Source of the DNA: Candidatus Dormiibacterota bacterium
GTDB taxonomy: Bacteria; Chloroflexota; Dormibacteria; Dormibacterales; Dormibacteraceae
NCBI GenBank assembly: GCA_003151935.1
Contig: PLYZ01000007.1
Location: forward strand, 1-50,596
Direction of reading: 5' to 3'
DNA length: 50,596 bases
The notes below the pieces were generated by a model. It made no database searches, was not told the origin of the DNA, and saw nothing but the letters and a program-made list of their open reading frames with translations. Shown here in pieces: positions 30,821-38,531 of the stretch (its first letter is position 1; the number at the start of each line of letters is the position of its first letter). The translations under genes and the position numbers were made by a program.

Positions 30821-31227
30821 GGCGCTCTGCGCCTGTTGTCATTGCAATCGTGCTCGCGGGGTGTGGTAGTGGCGGCGCCGCACCTCTCGCCTCAGGCGCG
30901 CCGCCTAGCCTCGCAGCGGCGCCCTCGCCGATTCCATCACCTGTGCAGCCAATCGCTTTGTCAGGTACGAACTCGAAAGTCACCGATCCGATGGACATTC
31001 CTCCCGGTAGCTACCGCGTTAGTTGGCAGGCAACCGATACCGGGCCCTACAGCGACAACTTCGTCGTGTATGTCCAGGGTCAGAGCAAGAACCTCTTGGT
31101 CAACGTGGTCATCCCGGCCACCCCCAAAGGCGAGGCGCTGTTCACATCCGGTGGTGGTTCTTTCATCGTGGATGTCGAGACGAGTTCGGCCACGTGGACG
31201 ATCACGTTTACGTGGCTGTCGGCTTAG
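30817..31227 (+). CDS. Small secreted lipoprotein
   Basis: A 136-aa protein starting with GTG. A short signal sequence ends in LAGCGSG, a clear lipobox. A Pro/Ala/Ser-rich linker is followed by a globular domain with PPGSYRVSWQATDTGPYSDNFVVYVQG and SFIVDVETSSATWTITFTW, a beta-sandwich-like pattern. It is probably a surface-exposed lipoprotein. Its start overlaps the stop of the integrase-tail ORF, so the two are linked in expression. Confidence 0.75.
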   Translation: MRRSAPVVIAIVLAGCGSGGAAPLASGAPPSLAAAPSPIPSPVQPIALSGTNSKVTDPMDIPPGSYRVSWQATDTGPYSDNFVVYVQGQSKNLLVNVVIPATPKGEALFTSGGGSFIVDVETSSATWTITFTWLSA

Positions 31228-31240
31228 TCCAGTCGGCCCG

Positions 31241-31277
31241 TCTGTCACCCCACCCTGTCACCCAATCTCGCGGCCCT
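31241..31277. repeat. Direct repeat DR2 (right)
   Basis: Right-hand partner of DR1 at 28822-28862: CTGTCACCC, CCTGTCACCCAA, CT and CGCGGCCC. It follows the lipoprotein stop by 13 bases. Downstream, 31280-31366 is GC-rich with repeated GGACCCG. Confidence 0.6.
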
Positions 31278-31366
31278 TAGTGGACCCGGCAGGACCCGTC
31301 CGGATCCGATCTCCCCGCGGATTCAGACGTTCGGACCCCGTCGGACCCGCCCGGGCCCGGCCTGGG

Positions 31367-31408
31367 TCGGTCCGGAGCCGAACGCTCTTTCCGGTGAGCT
31401 ACAGGCGC
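31367..31408 (-). pseudogene. 5' fragment of tRNA-Arg(CCG)
   Basis: Forty-two bases on the minus strand match the first 42 positions of the intact tRNA-Arg(CCG) with one change in the D-loop (T to A). The match stops inside the anticodon stem. The fragment lacks the T-arm and acceptor 3' strand, so it cannot be functional. Confidence 0.85.
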
Positions 31409-31441
31409 GCTATGGCCTTTGCAGTCTAAACTGCGCGCTTC

Positions 31442-32077
31442 GTGGACCGGCTCATCGCGATCCTCGGTCTGAGCATCTTGATGGCGGCGTGCCAGAGCAC
31501 AACGCCGCCCCCTGTGGTCAGCCCCTCTCCCAGCCCGAGTCCGCACGCGGCGCCCACGGACGCGATCCTGCAGGCGTCCGATGTTCCGGCGGGTTTGACC
31601 CCGTGCCTCGGCTCAGGACCGATCGATGTTTACGTCAACACGCTCGCGCATGCTGACGCGACCGTGGGCGCCCGAGTGGGCGCGCAGTGGGCGCAGCTTC
31701 AGGCTGGGGGCGCAACCCAGGGAGCAATTTCGCTCTTCACGTCGACGCCCGCCGCGTGCAGCGCCGAGCTCGCGACAACCTCGAGCGCCAAAACGATCGT
31801 GGCCTTTGTCGCGGTGTTCGCGGATCCCGGGCAGGCCGATCGCGCGTGGAATGCCGGCGTTTTCGGTTTCACGCCTCCGACGCCGGGGGAACTTCCAACC
31901 GGCGTCACGAGCGGGACCGGCACCGGGCTCGGCCTCAGCTCCTGGACGTTCAACCGCCCGCCCGTGCAGCTGGCGTGCTGGCACAAGTCGGTTTTCGTCG
32001 CCCTCGTGGTGGTCGGCAATCTCGACGCCGCCACCTTCAAGGCCGCAACGACCACAATCGATGCTCGCCTAAACTGA
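31442..32077 (+). CDS. Secreted lipoprotein, paralogue of 35202-35846
   Basis: A 211-aa protein starting with GTG. The signal sequence ILGLSILMAACQS has a lipobox-like MAAC. A Pro/Ser linker and a globular domain follow, with DVPAGLTPCLGSGPIDVYV near residue 47, ACWHKSVFVALVVVGNLDAATF near the end, and cysteines at similar positions to the lipoprotein at 35202-35846. The two are therefore paralogues. It is probably a surface lipoprotein; the ligand is unknown. Confidence 0.78.
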   Translation: MDRLIAILGLSILMAACQSTTPPPVVSPSPSPSPHAAPTDAILQASDVPAGLTPCLGSGPIDVYVNTLAHADATVGARVGAQWAQLQAGGATQGAISLFTSTPAACSAELATTSSAKTIVAFVAVFADPGQADRAWNAGVFGFTPPTPGELPTGVTSGTGTGLGLSSWTFNRPPVQLACWHKSVFVALVVVGNLDAATFKAATTTIDARLN

Positions 32078-32084
32078 ACCCCTC

Positions 32085-32160
32085 GCGCCTGTAGCTCACC
32101 GGATAGAGCGCTTGCCTGCGGAGCAAGAGGCAGCAAGTTCGATTCTTGCCAGGCGCACCA
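32085..32160 (+). tRNA. tRNA-Arg(GCG), CCA-encoded
   Basis: Cloverleaf: acceptor GCGCCTG/CAGGCGC, D-stem GCTC/GAGC, anticodon stem CTTGC/GCAAG with loop CTGCGGA (anticodon GCG at 32118-32120), variable loop AGGCA, T-arm GCAAG-TTCGATT-CTTGC, discriminator A and encoded CCA. It should read CGC (and CGU) arginine codons. Bacteria normally use an inosine-modified ACG anticodon for these, so GCG is uncommon. The sequence 32108-32168 recurs at 33274-33335. Confidence 0.93.
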
Positions 32161-32456
32161 GTGCGCCCGCTCCACTGAGCCGCGCCACAACAACACAGGC
32201 GATGCTCCGCTGGCGGTGGGGCATCAAGGCCACCGACTTTGGTGTCGCGCCCGAGTGCTTGGCGCCATCGAATCTTCACCGCCGCTAATGAGCGGCGCTT
32301 AAGCAATAGGGCCTAAAGGCCCTAGTTAACGCCTCAGACAACCCGTATATTCATGACTCGTGTGGCGTCTTGGTCGTGCTGGATGCCGAGGGCTAGGACC
32401 GAACCAGAGTTCAGGATCGGCAGGGGCGTCACTGAAATGGACGCGAGGAGACACCT
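32161..32456. other. Spacer after tRNA-Arg(GCG), with two hairpins
   Basis: Contains GCCGCT-aatg-AGCGGC (about 32281-32297) and TAGGGCC-taaa-GGCCCTA (32307-32324), the latter a likely transcription end for the tRNA. An AT-rich stretch near 32345-32355 may hold the promoter of the secreted-protein gene. No ORF is convincing. Confidence 0.4.
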
Positions 32457-33098
32457 ATGCAGCGTTTTGTGGTCGCACTCATGGTGGCGGCGATGGCCAC
32501 CATCGGATTTGGCAGCGTGGCCTTTGCCAGCCCCAGTGCCTGGACGGAGTACATCTACGACTCGTCCGGCAATGCGTTGAAGGGCGTGGCCCTACCGGAC
32601 TCATCAGGCGGTAGCGCCTCATTCAATTTCGCTTCCGGCGTCTACACCGCCCTGCTCACCACCAGTGACAAGAGCCTGACCGGCGATCTCACTGGAATGA
32701 CGTTGAACGACACGGTCACGGTGTCCGGAGTCACCGGCACATTCGTCGACCAGAACGGCGACGGTTGCGCGACAGCTCCATCCGTGCGGCTGTACTTCAA
32801 TTCCGGAGGAACAGGCGAGGGCGGTCAGCGGGGCTTCTACACGACATTCTGGTGGTCGAACCCCGTTAGCTATCAACTCGCCAACGGGACCGGCACGATG
32901 AACGTGAGCCTCGGCGACCCGAGCCAATGGTCGGACTGGAACGGCACAAATGGGGCATCCGTTCCGGACGCGTTCAGCACTGCGGTGACCAAGGTACACT
33001 CGGTCGGGCTGTCCTTCGGCGGAGGCTGTTTCTTCGAGAACGGCGTCACGACCGATGACGGAACGGGCACCTTCGCCAGCGTGTTCACCGAGACTTAA
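32457..33098 (+). CDS. Secreted protein, unknown function
   Basis: A 213-aa protein. GAGGAG lies 7 bases upstream of the ATG. A signal peptide (FVVALMVAAMATIGFGSVAFA) with a typical AxA-type cleavage site precedes the mature protein, about 188 residues rich in Gly, Ser, Thr and aromatic residues, including FVDQNGDGCATAPSVRLYFN and FYTTFWWSNPVSYQL. It reads as an all-beta extracellular domain. Two cysteine sites might pair. It is the only gene inside the tRNA-Arg(GCG) direct repeat. Confidence 0.7.
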   Translation: MQRFVVALMVAAMATIGFGSVAFASPSAWTEYIYDSSGNALKGVALPDSSGGSASFNFASGVYTALLTTSDKSLTGDLTGMTLNDTVTVSGVTGTFVDQNGDGCATAPSVRLYFNSGGTGEGGQRGFYTTFWWSNPVSYQLANGTGTMNVSLGDPSQWSDWNGTNGASVPDAFSTAVTKVHSVGLSFGGGCFFENGVTTDDGTGTFASVFTET

Positions 33099-33114
33099 CC
33101 AGCTAATAGGAACC

Positions 33115-33146
33115 GGGGTCAGGGCGGCGCATTACGCTCTGACCCC
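33115..33146. terminator. Strong hairpin after the secreted-protein gene
   Basis: A twelve-base-pair stem, GGGGTCAGGGCG/CGCTCTGACCCC with one G-T wobble and an 8-base loop, 16 bases after the stop at 33098. No U tract on the plus strand. Confidence 0.5.
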
Positions 33147-33273
33147 AACAAAGCCGATTGCCGAGCCTGCATTCGTCAGGGCCAACTTAGCTCGCAAGGG
33201 ATAAGCGCAGCCGCGTTGCGCCATCGGCAGCTCAAGCGCGACAGCTGAGATCAGATCGGCCGAATTGGGCAAC

Positions 33274-33335
33274 GCGCTTGCCTGCGGAGCAAAGAGGCAG
33301 CAAGTTCGATTCTTGCCAGGCGCACCAGTGCGCCC
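33274..33335 (+). pseudogene. 3' fragment of tRNA-Arg(GCG), att-like
   Basis: Repeats 32108-32168 with a single inserted A. It covers the anticodon arm, variable loop, T-arm, acceptor 3' strand, CCA and eight following bases. The 5' half of the tRNA is absent, so it is not a working gene. The stretch GGCGCAC-CA-GTGCGCC in it is a perfect dyad. Confidence 0.88.
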
Positions 33336-33505
33336 CAACTCGTAGATTCCGTATTCAGCCGCGGCGCTCCAACGCCTTCGGCGGACGGTTGGGCCTTTCT
33401 ACCCCGGGGAAGAACCCCATGGCGGTATCAGGCCACTGAGCGCCTGCGCCGTACTAGGTATTCAAATCGTCGGATGCTTTCCTTTCGCGCCCGGGTCGAG
33501 GTCGC
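33336..33505. other. Non-coding stretch at the right edge of the accessory zone
   Basis: About 170 bases between the tRNA fragment and the membrane gene. I see no gene, only GC-rich sequence and minor hairpins. Confidence 0.35.
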
Positions 33506-34045
33506 TCATGCGACCTTCCGCATGCCCCACGGCCCGCGGGTCGCCAACGCGACGATCCCACACAACCAGAGGACGAGTGGCACGAGCCCTAACACCCCTT
33601 CGAACCATGTGAAGGGCAAATCGAAATACGGCCCCCAGGGCGGGGGCGGGAGCAGCACGAACTGCGGGACGAGCAAGTTGTACATGTGCACGGCGCTGTA
33701 CAGGGCGAGCAGGACGCCGATCACGGGGAACGCCCAGGACCACAGCTTGATCGCGGCGACGATCACCGCCATCGCGACCGCGGCGGTGAGGAGCGTGCCG
33801 CCGTATCTGTCGAGCAACTCCAGCAGGACGTCATGGAGCGAGCCTGGCGGCGGGAGCTGCCACCCCGACCAACCAGCCTGCGGACCTCCTGGGTCGAGCA
33901 TGTTGTCCCACCAGTTCCACGCCGAGGCCGACCAGTACGGATAGCTCACGGAATACAGGATCTGGGCCACGGCGAGGGCGATCACGGCGATCTGCAACGG
34001 CCTGGTCCAGGATGTGGGGTTGCGCACCGTTCGTGTAGCGGTCAC
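33506..34045 (-). CDS. Four-helix membrane protein, unknown function
   Basis: About 179 aa from the GTG at 34045; an in-frame GTG at 34147 is an alternative. Four hydrophobic segments are visible (LQIAVIALAVAQILYSVSY, TLLTAAVAMAVIVAAIKLW, FPVIGVLLALYSAVHMYNLL, GVLGLVPLVLWLCGIVALAT), with a Trp/Gly/Pro-rich extracytoplasmic loop between the first two. I recognise no family. It lies downstream of the amidase on the same strand. Confidence 0.6.
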   Translation of the reverse strand: MTATRTVRNPTSWTRPLQIAVIALAVAQILYSVSYPYWSASAWNWWDNMLDPGGPQAGWSGWQLPPPGSLHDVLLELLDRYGGTLLTAAVAMAVIVAAIKLWSWAFPVIGVLLALYSAVHMYNLLVPQFVLLPPPPWGPYFDLPFTWFEGVLGLVPLVLWLCGIVALATRGPWGMRKVA

Positions 34046-34214
34046 ATTAGCTATCGTCGCGGAAATCCTCACTGTGCGGGCTGGTCTTTCCGGCGCATCG
34101 CGATAGTGCGCGGCCACCTGGCCGGGCTTCGGTACCACCTGCGGCACAAGTGGCGCACATTCAGGGAGGGTGCTCCGCCGGCAAGCGCGAAACGGCCTGA
34201 TGCCGATTCGCCTG

Positions 34215-35111
34215 TCAGCCGGCGGTCAGAAACTTCACCAGCCCGGCCTCGAGTGCCGCGGCGATCAGCTGCTGTCCAGACGGGTCGCCGGCGAGGCGGG
34301 CTTCGGTCGGATTGGTCAGGAAGAGCGGTTCGACCAGTGCGCCCGCCATCTGGCTTGGCTCGTCGACCCAGCCCGCCGACATTGGTCCGAGCTCGATGAG
34401 GTGGTTGTAGGTGCTGCCCGAGCTCGTGAGCGTTGGCGCGGCCAGCTGGTCGTCGGTCCACACGCCCCGATCGGCCGTGCCAAGCGCCACGACGAGGGCC
34501 GATTGCAGATCGGTGGCGAGTTTGCGACTGGCCGGCGCGAAGGTCCGCACGGAGTCGTAGAAAGTCTCGGTGCCGCCGACGGTTGGGTCGGCAAAGGCGT
34601 CGAAATGGATCGACAACAGGGCCGTCGCGCCGGCGGCGTTCGCACACGCGGCGCGGGCTGCCAGGTCTCGATGCTCGGCGCTGGCGGTGAGCGAGCCGTA
34701 GACCGAATCTGAGGCCGACAGCTTGATCACCGTCGTGTCTTGCGTCCGGGCCATCACCACTCGATAGCCGGCGGCTCGAAGCAGGTCGCTCAGCCGCGTC
34801 GCCACCCCAAGCGTGGCGTCCTTCTCCAATGCCTTGCCGCCGCCGGCCACCACGCCAGGGTCCAGCCCTCCGTGACCCGCGTCTATGAACACCGTCTGTC
34901 CCGAGCCCGCACGGGTCGGCGCCAGGCTCATGCATGCGCCGGACTCGAGGTCGGGAAGGAGGACGCGATTCGCCAAGGAGGACGGAGCGGGCGACGGGTT
35001 GAGCTTGTCCGCGGTGGCAACCACGACGCCCGTCGAATCGACCAGCCTGATCACTCCGAAGGCAAGCGCAACCAGAAGCGCGAGAACGAGCGCTGTGCGA
35101 AGCCGGGGCAC
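34215..35111 (-). CDS. N-acetylmuramoyl-L-alanine amidase (Amidase_3)
   Basis: A 298-aa exported enzyme. An N-terminal signal or anchor helix (ALVLALLVALAFGVIRLV) precedes the Amidase_3 domain: FIDAGHGGLDPGVV (zinc His), AGYRVVMARTQD, ATALLSIHFDAFADPTVGGTETFY (second zinc His) and VEPLFLTNPTEARLA with the catalytic Glu. It cleaves the lactyl-amide bond of peptidoglycan stem peptides during division or cell-wall turnover. There is no binding domain besides the catalytic one. Confidence 0.88.
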   Translation of the reverse strand: MPRLRTALVLALLVALAFGVIRLVDSTGVVVATADKLNPSPAPSSLANRVLLPDLESGACMSLAPTRAGSGQTVFIDAGHGGLDPGVVAGGGKALEKDATLGVATRLSDLLRAAGYRVVMARTQDTTVIKLSASDSVYGSLTASAEHRDLAARAACANAAGATALLSIHFDAFADPTVGGTETFYDSVRTFAPASRKLATDLQSALVVALGTADRGVWTDDQLAAPTLTSSGSTYNHLIELGPMSAGWVDEPSQMAGALVEPLFLTNPTEARLAGDPSGQQLIAAALEAGLVKFLTAG

Positions 35112-35201
35112 AGTGCCCCGCCGGCGCCGAGTGCGGTGTGGGACGTGGCGAGCGTTTGCGATCGGCCGGGCAATTCTAGCGGGAGGGACCCGCCGCGCCG
35201 C

Positions 35202-35846
35202 CTATTTGATCCGGCTGTTCTCCGCGACGGCGACCTTTTTGCCAGTCGCCGCGTCGAGGTTGAGGATCGCAAGGATGACCATGAACGCCTTGTTCTGCCA
35301 CACGGCCACGTAGAACGCCTGGTTCGCGACGGAGATGCTCAAAACGATCGAGTTAGCGGTCAGGCCAGTCTGTGTGCCTTCGACCACCGGGGCTCCGCCA
35401 CTCTTCAGCGATGACGCGCTGAAACCGAAGATCGATTCGCTCGTGTAGCCCTTGCTCGCGCTTGCCTCGTCCTTGAACTGGATGGCGAAGTTGACCACGA
35501 GCTTGTACGTCGCCGCGCTGATGTCGGATGAGTTCGACTCGATGCTCGTGCAGTGCGCGGTGCTGTCCGAGTAGAAGGCGGCGTAGGCGGCGGTCGCGCC
35601 CTGCTGCTTGGCAGCGTTCCACTCACTGTTGGTTGAGGTGTACGTGTTCGGATCTTTCGTCTTCGACTTGTTCAAAAAGCTTTCGATGTCGCCCGACAGA
35701 TCGCATTTCTGCATGCCGCTCGGAAGATCGCCTGGCTGCACCGAAACGCTGGATGCGGTCGGGCCGGACGTCGAGCCGGACGGGGTGGCGCCGCACGCGA
35801 CGACCACGATCATCACGGCGAGGCCGGCGATGGATCTTTGAAGCAT
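35202..35846 (-). CDS. Secreted lipoprotein, paralogue of 31442-32077
   Basis: About 214 aa from the ATG at 35846. Signal and lipobox IAGLAVMIVVVACGATP. The domain begins VQPGDLPSGMQKCDLSGDIESF and ends KAFMVILAILNLDAATGKKVAVAE, paralleling the sequence of 31442-32077, with a shared cysteine pattern and a central CTSIESNSSDIS. The paralogue lies in the accessory zone, so the family may be linked to it or to lineage-specific surface functions. Confidence 0.75.
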   Translation of the reverse strand: MLQRSIAGLAVMIVVVACGATPSGSTSGPTASSVSVQPGDLPSGMQKCDLSGDIESFLNKSKTKDPNTYTSTNSEWNAAKQQGATAAYAAFYSDSTAHCTSIESNSSDISAATYKLVVNFAIQFKDEASASKGYTSESIFGFSASSLKSGGAPVVEGTQTGLTANSIVLSISVANQAFYVAVWQNKAFMVILAILNLDAATGKKVAVAENSRIK

Positions 35847-35884
35847 CGGCACAGTGTGACAGCGATCCCGCGGAACCGAGCCGC

Positions 35885-36700
35885 CTAGAAGAAAATCGTC
35901 CATCGTCGCGGCAGCAGCTGGCGCAGCGTCCCCTGGATCCAATTGCGAACCTCCTCGGTCAGCTCGAGGACCAGCCGTGGGTCGTCCGCGCCCTCAGGGC
36001 CAAAACGCGACACATCGATGGGCTTACCGAATGCGATGAACCACTTCGAGGGCAACGGAATCATGCCGGCAAGACCGAGCCACGGAAACGTGGGTGTGAT
36101 CGGAATCGTGGGAAGGCCGAGGAACCTTGCCAACGGCTGAAGATCGAACATCACCGGGTGTATCTCCTCCGACCCGACCACCGCGACCGGGATGATCGGA
36201 GATCCCGTCCGCAGTGCAACCTGGACGAACCCTCCACGCCCGAACCGCCGGACGCGGTAGCGATCTCGGTAGCGCTTCGCCGCGCCCTTGACTCCTTCCG
36301 GAAAAACTCCGACGAGCTCATCGCGTTCGAGCAGAGCGGTTGCGTTGTCCGGATGCGCGAGCACGTTGCCGGTCTTGACGAGCAGCATGCTTGTGAACGG
36401 CATCGCGAAAGCCCAATCGACGACCAGCATTCGGGCGTGCCGCGGCTGCGGGTGCTCGGCGATGATGGCGGTGCGGATCATCGCCCCGTCGTAGGGCACG
36501 ATGCCCGCGTGGTTGGCCACCAGCAGCGCGCGACCCCGCGCGGGCACGTTCTGTATCCCGTCGACCTCGACCCGCCAGTACTTGCGGTAGAACCAGAGCG
36601 CGACGCCCTGAAGTCTGTCGGTGAACTCAGGATCGAATCCGAATTCGTCGCCTCGAGGCTCCAGATCTTCGCTGGAGCCGGATCCGCGGAGAGCCCCCAC
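35885..36700 (-). CDS. PlsC-like glycerol-phosphate acyltransferase
   Basis: A 271-aa protein starting with GTG. ALLVANHAGIVPYDGAMI holds the acyltransferase His and Asp (the H-x6-D spacing of this subgroup). VGVFPEGVKG is the glycerol-phosphate box, and FVQVALRTGSPIIPVAVVGSEEI completes the fold. It acylates glycerolphosphate or lysophosphatidate at the membrane. It starts a few bases before the divergent recombinase gene. Confidence 0.85.
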   Translation of the reverse strand: MGALRGSGSSEDLEPRGDEFGFDPEFTDRLQGVALWFYRKYWRVEVDGIQNVPARGRALLVANHAGIVPYDGAMIRTAIIAEHPQPRHARMLVVDWAFAMPFTSMLLVKTGNVLAHPDNATALLERDELVGVFPEGVKGAAKRYRDRYRVRRFGRGGFVQVALRTGSPIIPVAVVGSEEIHPVMFDLQPLARFLGLPTIPITPTFPWLGLAGMIPLPSKWFIAFGKPIDVSRFGPEGADDPRLVLELTEEVRNWIQGTLRQLLPRRWTIFF

Positions 36701-36736
36701 CTCCTACGAGTATGGCAACATGCAGACGGCCTCGAT

Positions 36737-37666
36737 ATGGCACTCGATCTGCAGGCCGCCGCCACTGAATACCTCGGCTGGCTTCAGCTCGAAGCGAACC
36801 GCAGCCCGAACACGGTCCGGGCCTATGAGTCCGAGCTCAACAGGCTGATCGGTTTTCTGGCCGCCAACAACCATTCGCTCTCTGTCGAGGACCTGCGCCA
36901 CGACGACCTGCGTGCGTATCAACGCCATCTCGCCGGACGGTTGAAGAGTCCGGCATCACGCGCGCGAGCTCTCGTCGCAGTCCGCTCCTGGCTGCGGTGG
37001 ATCGCGAAGGAAGGCTTGATCGAACGCGACCTTTCGAATGGGATCACGCTGCCCAAGCTCGAGCAGCGGCTGCCCAAGCCGATCGACCCGGACGAGCTCA
37101 CGCGCCTGCTCGGCGCTTTACCGCGCCAGACCGCTCACGAAAAGCGCGACCGCGCGCTGGTCCAGTTCCTGATCAGCACCGGCTGCCGTATCTCAGAGGC
37201 GCTCGCACTCGATCGCACGGACGTCCCACGGACGGGAATCCGGCTGGTCGTGACCGGCAAGGGCTCAAAGCAGCGCTCGGTGTACCTCACCAAGGACGCG
37301 CGAGAGGCGCTCGAGGAGTACCTGGCAGTGCGCGAAGATGCGTGCATGGCGTTATTCGTCAACTTCGACCGCTCCGCGGCGGACGACCGGGCTCGGCGCC
37401 TGACATCAGCGGGCGCACGGTTCATCGTCCGCAAGCTGCGGGTGCAGCTCGGCGCGTGGTCTTTCAAATCACCACACGTCGCACGCCACACCGCCGCCAC
37501 GACCCTGCTTGAGGTGACCGGCGGCGACGTTCGGCTGGTCCAGGAGGTCCTGGGGCACGCCAACCTGAACACGCTCCAGGGTTACACCAAGATCGTGGAC
37601 AGCCGCAAGCAGGACGCCTACCGCATGTACCAGGAATTCCTGGACGGCAAAAAGGCCGGGCGTTAG
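36737..37666 (+). CDS. Tyrosine recombinase XerC/XerD
   Basis: About 309 aa from the ATG at 36737. The SAM-like N-terminal domain (SPNTVRAYESELNRLIGFL) is followed by the catalytic domain with all expected residues: Arg151 (STGCRISEAL), Lys175 (GKGSKQR), His247 and Arg250 (HVARHTAATTLL), His274 (LGHANLN) and Tyr283 (QGYTKIV). Xer recombinases resolve chromosome dimers at dif. It is complete and could be housekeeping. It is the nearest intact recombinase to the tRNA fragments at 31367-33335. Confidence 0.88.
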   Translation: MALDLQAAATEYLGWLQLEANRSPNTVRAYESELNRLIGFLAANNHSLSVEDLRHDDLRAYQRHLAGRLKSPASRARALVAVRSWLRWIAKEGLIERDLSNGITLPKLEQRLPKPIDPDELTRLLGALPRQTAHEKRDRALVQFLISTGCRISEALALDRTDVPRTGIRLVVTGKGSKQRSVYLTKDAREALEEYLAVREDACMALFVNFDRSAADDRARRLTSAGARFIVRKLRVQLGAWSFKSPHVARHTAATTLLEVTGGDVRLVQEVLGHANLNTLQGYTKIVDSRKQDAYRMYQEFLDGKKAGR

Positions 37667-37675
37667 TATCTGATC

Positions 37676-38074
37676 ATGGTCGACATCAAGCAGGCGAAGC
37701 TGTTCCAGGGTCTGCCCGAATCAGAGCTCCGCTCCCTCGAGAAGCAGATGAAGATCGTCAAGCATCCGTCCGGCCACGAAATCGTGGTCAAAGGCGAAAA
37801 CGGGGTCGGGTTCATGATCATCCTCGACGGCACGGTGACCGTGTCGACGGTCCAGGGCAAGTCGCGAAAGCTTGGACCTGGAGACTCGTTCGGCGAGATG
37901 GCGCTGCTGGACCACGAAGGCCGCAGCGCGAACATCAAGGCGGACACGGACGTGTCCCTCGCGACCATCCCAGAATGGAACTTCAAGCCATTTCTCAAAG
38001 AGCATCCGGAGGTTACGTACCGGCTGCTCCAGGTCCTGAGCCAGCGCGTGCGCCAGGCGGAAAGCGACCACTAG
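37676..38074 (+). CDS. Cyclic nucleotide-binding domain protein
   Basis: A 132-aa protein consisting of a single cNMP-binding domain: LFQGLPESELRSLEKQMKIVKHPSGHEIVVKGENGVGFMIILDGTVTV, then GPGDSFGEMALLDHEGRSANIKADTDVSLATI with the phosphate-binding cassette. No helix-turn-helix follows, so it is not a CRP regulator; it may modulate a partner. It follows the recombinase gene by 9 bases. Confidence 0.85.
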   Translation: MVDIKQAKLFQGLPESELRSLEKQMKIVKHPSGHEIVVKGENGVGFMIILDGTVTVSTVQGKSRKLGPGDSFGEMALLDHEGRSANIKADTDVSLATIPEWNFKPFLKEHPEVTYRLLQVLSQRVRQAESDH

Positions 38075-38107
38075 CCAAAAAGAAAGACCGGGCCCGCTTG
38101 GACCCGG
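38075..38107 (-). terminator. Intrinsic terminator for the 38134-38448 gene
   Basis: Stem CCGGGCCC/GGACCCGG with one mismatch and a gctt loop (38088-38107), followed on the minus strand by TCTTTCTTTTT. It ends transcription of the minus-strand gene and also lies in the 3' region of the convergent cNMP-binding gene. Confidence 0.72.
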
Positions 38108-38133
38108 CCTGTATTTGTGATACGGAAGGACTT

Positions 38134-38448
38134 CTACTCGTCCTCGATCTGGTTGTACATCAAGCTGTCCTGGATCTCGTACAGAGCGTCCATCGCCTCC
38201 ATCACGGAAGCGGGCTTGGCCTGTGCCAGGACGGTCACCTCGGGCGACTCCTCGATCACCTTGTTGATGGCGACTGAGAGCACCGGCGGCATCTGGCGCT
38301 GGTCGGCCAGGTTCAACATCTCGAGCTCGTTCAGGAGCCTGTCGATGTGATGCATCTTGTTCCGGCGCGCGTACTTGGCGCGCTGGATGCGCATCTCCCG
38401 GGCGGTCATGTGCTCGATGGCGCGGCTCGCCTGCTTGATCATCGTCAT
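38134..38448 (-). CDS. Unknown helical protein
   Basis: A 104-aa protein from the ATG at 38448, chosen because AGGAG lies 8 bases upstream (an earlier frame start at 38466 would lack this). An N-terminal charged region (REMRIQRAKYARRNKMHH) is followed by helices such as LLNELEMLNLADQR and VLSVAINKVIEESPEVTVLAQ and an acidic tail (NQIEDE). I recognise no family. It is followed by its own intrinsic terminator. Confidence 0.65.
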   Translation of the reverse strand: MTMIKQASRAIEHMTAREMRIQRAKYARRNKMHHIDRLLNELEMLNLADQRQMPPVLSVAINKVIEESPEVTVLAQAKPASVMEAMDALYEIQDSLMYNQIEDE

Positions 38449-38531
38449 GTCTTTCTCCTGCCCCAAAGTTTACGGGCCTCTGCCAATTTGTCAAGGATGA
38501 TCTGTAATAAATGCCTCCGGGCTCTGTTAGC

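Noticed and set aside
33274-33335. Calling this a second working tRNA-Arg gene
   Set aside because: The acceptor 5' strand and D-arm are missing, so only the 3' portion exists.
35528-36736. Upstream extension of the recombinase frame to 712 aa
   Set aside because: The extra 403 residues run antisense to the acyltransferase and lipoprotein genes and are low-complexity; the ATG at 36737 begins a normal Xer N-terminus.
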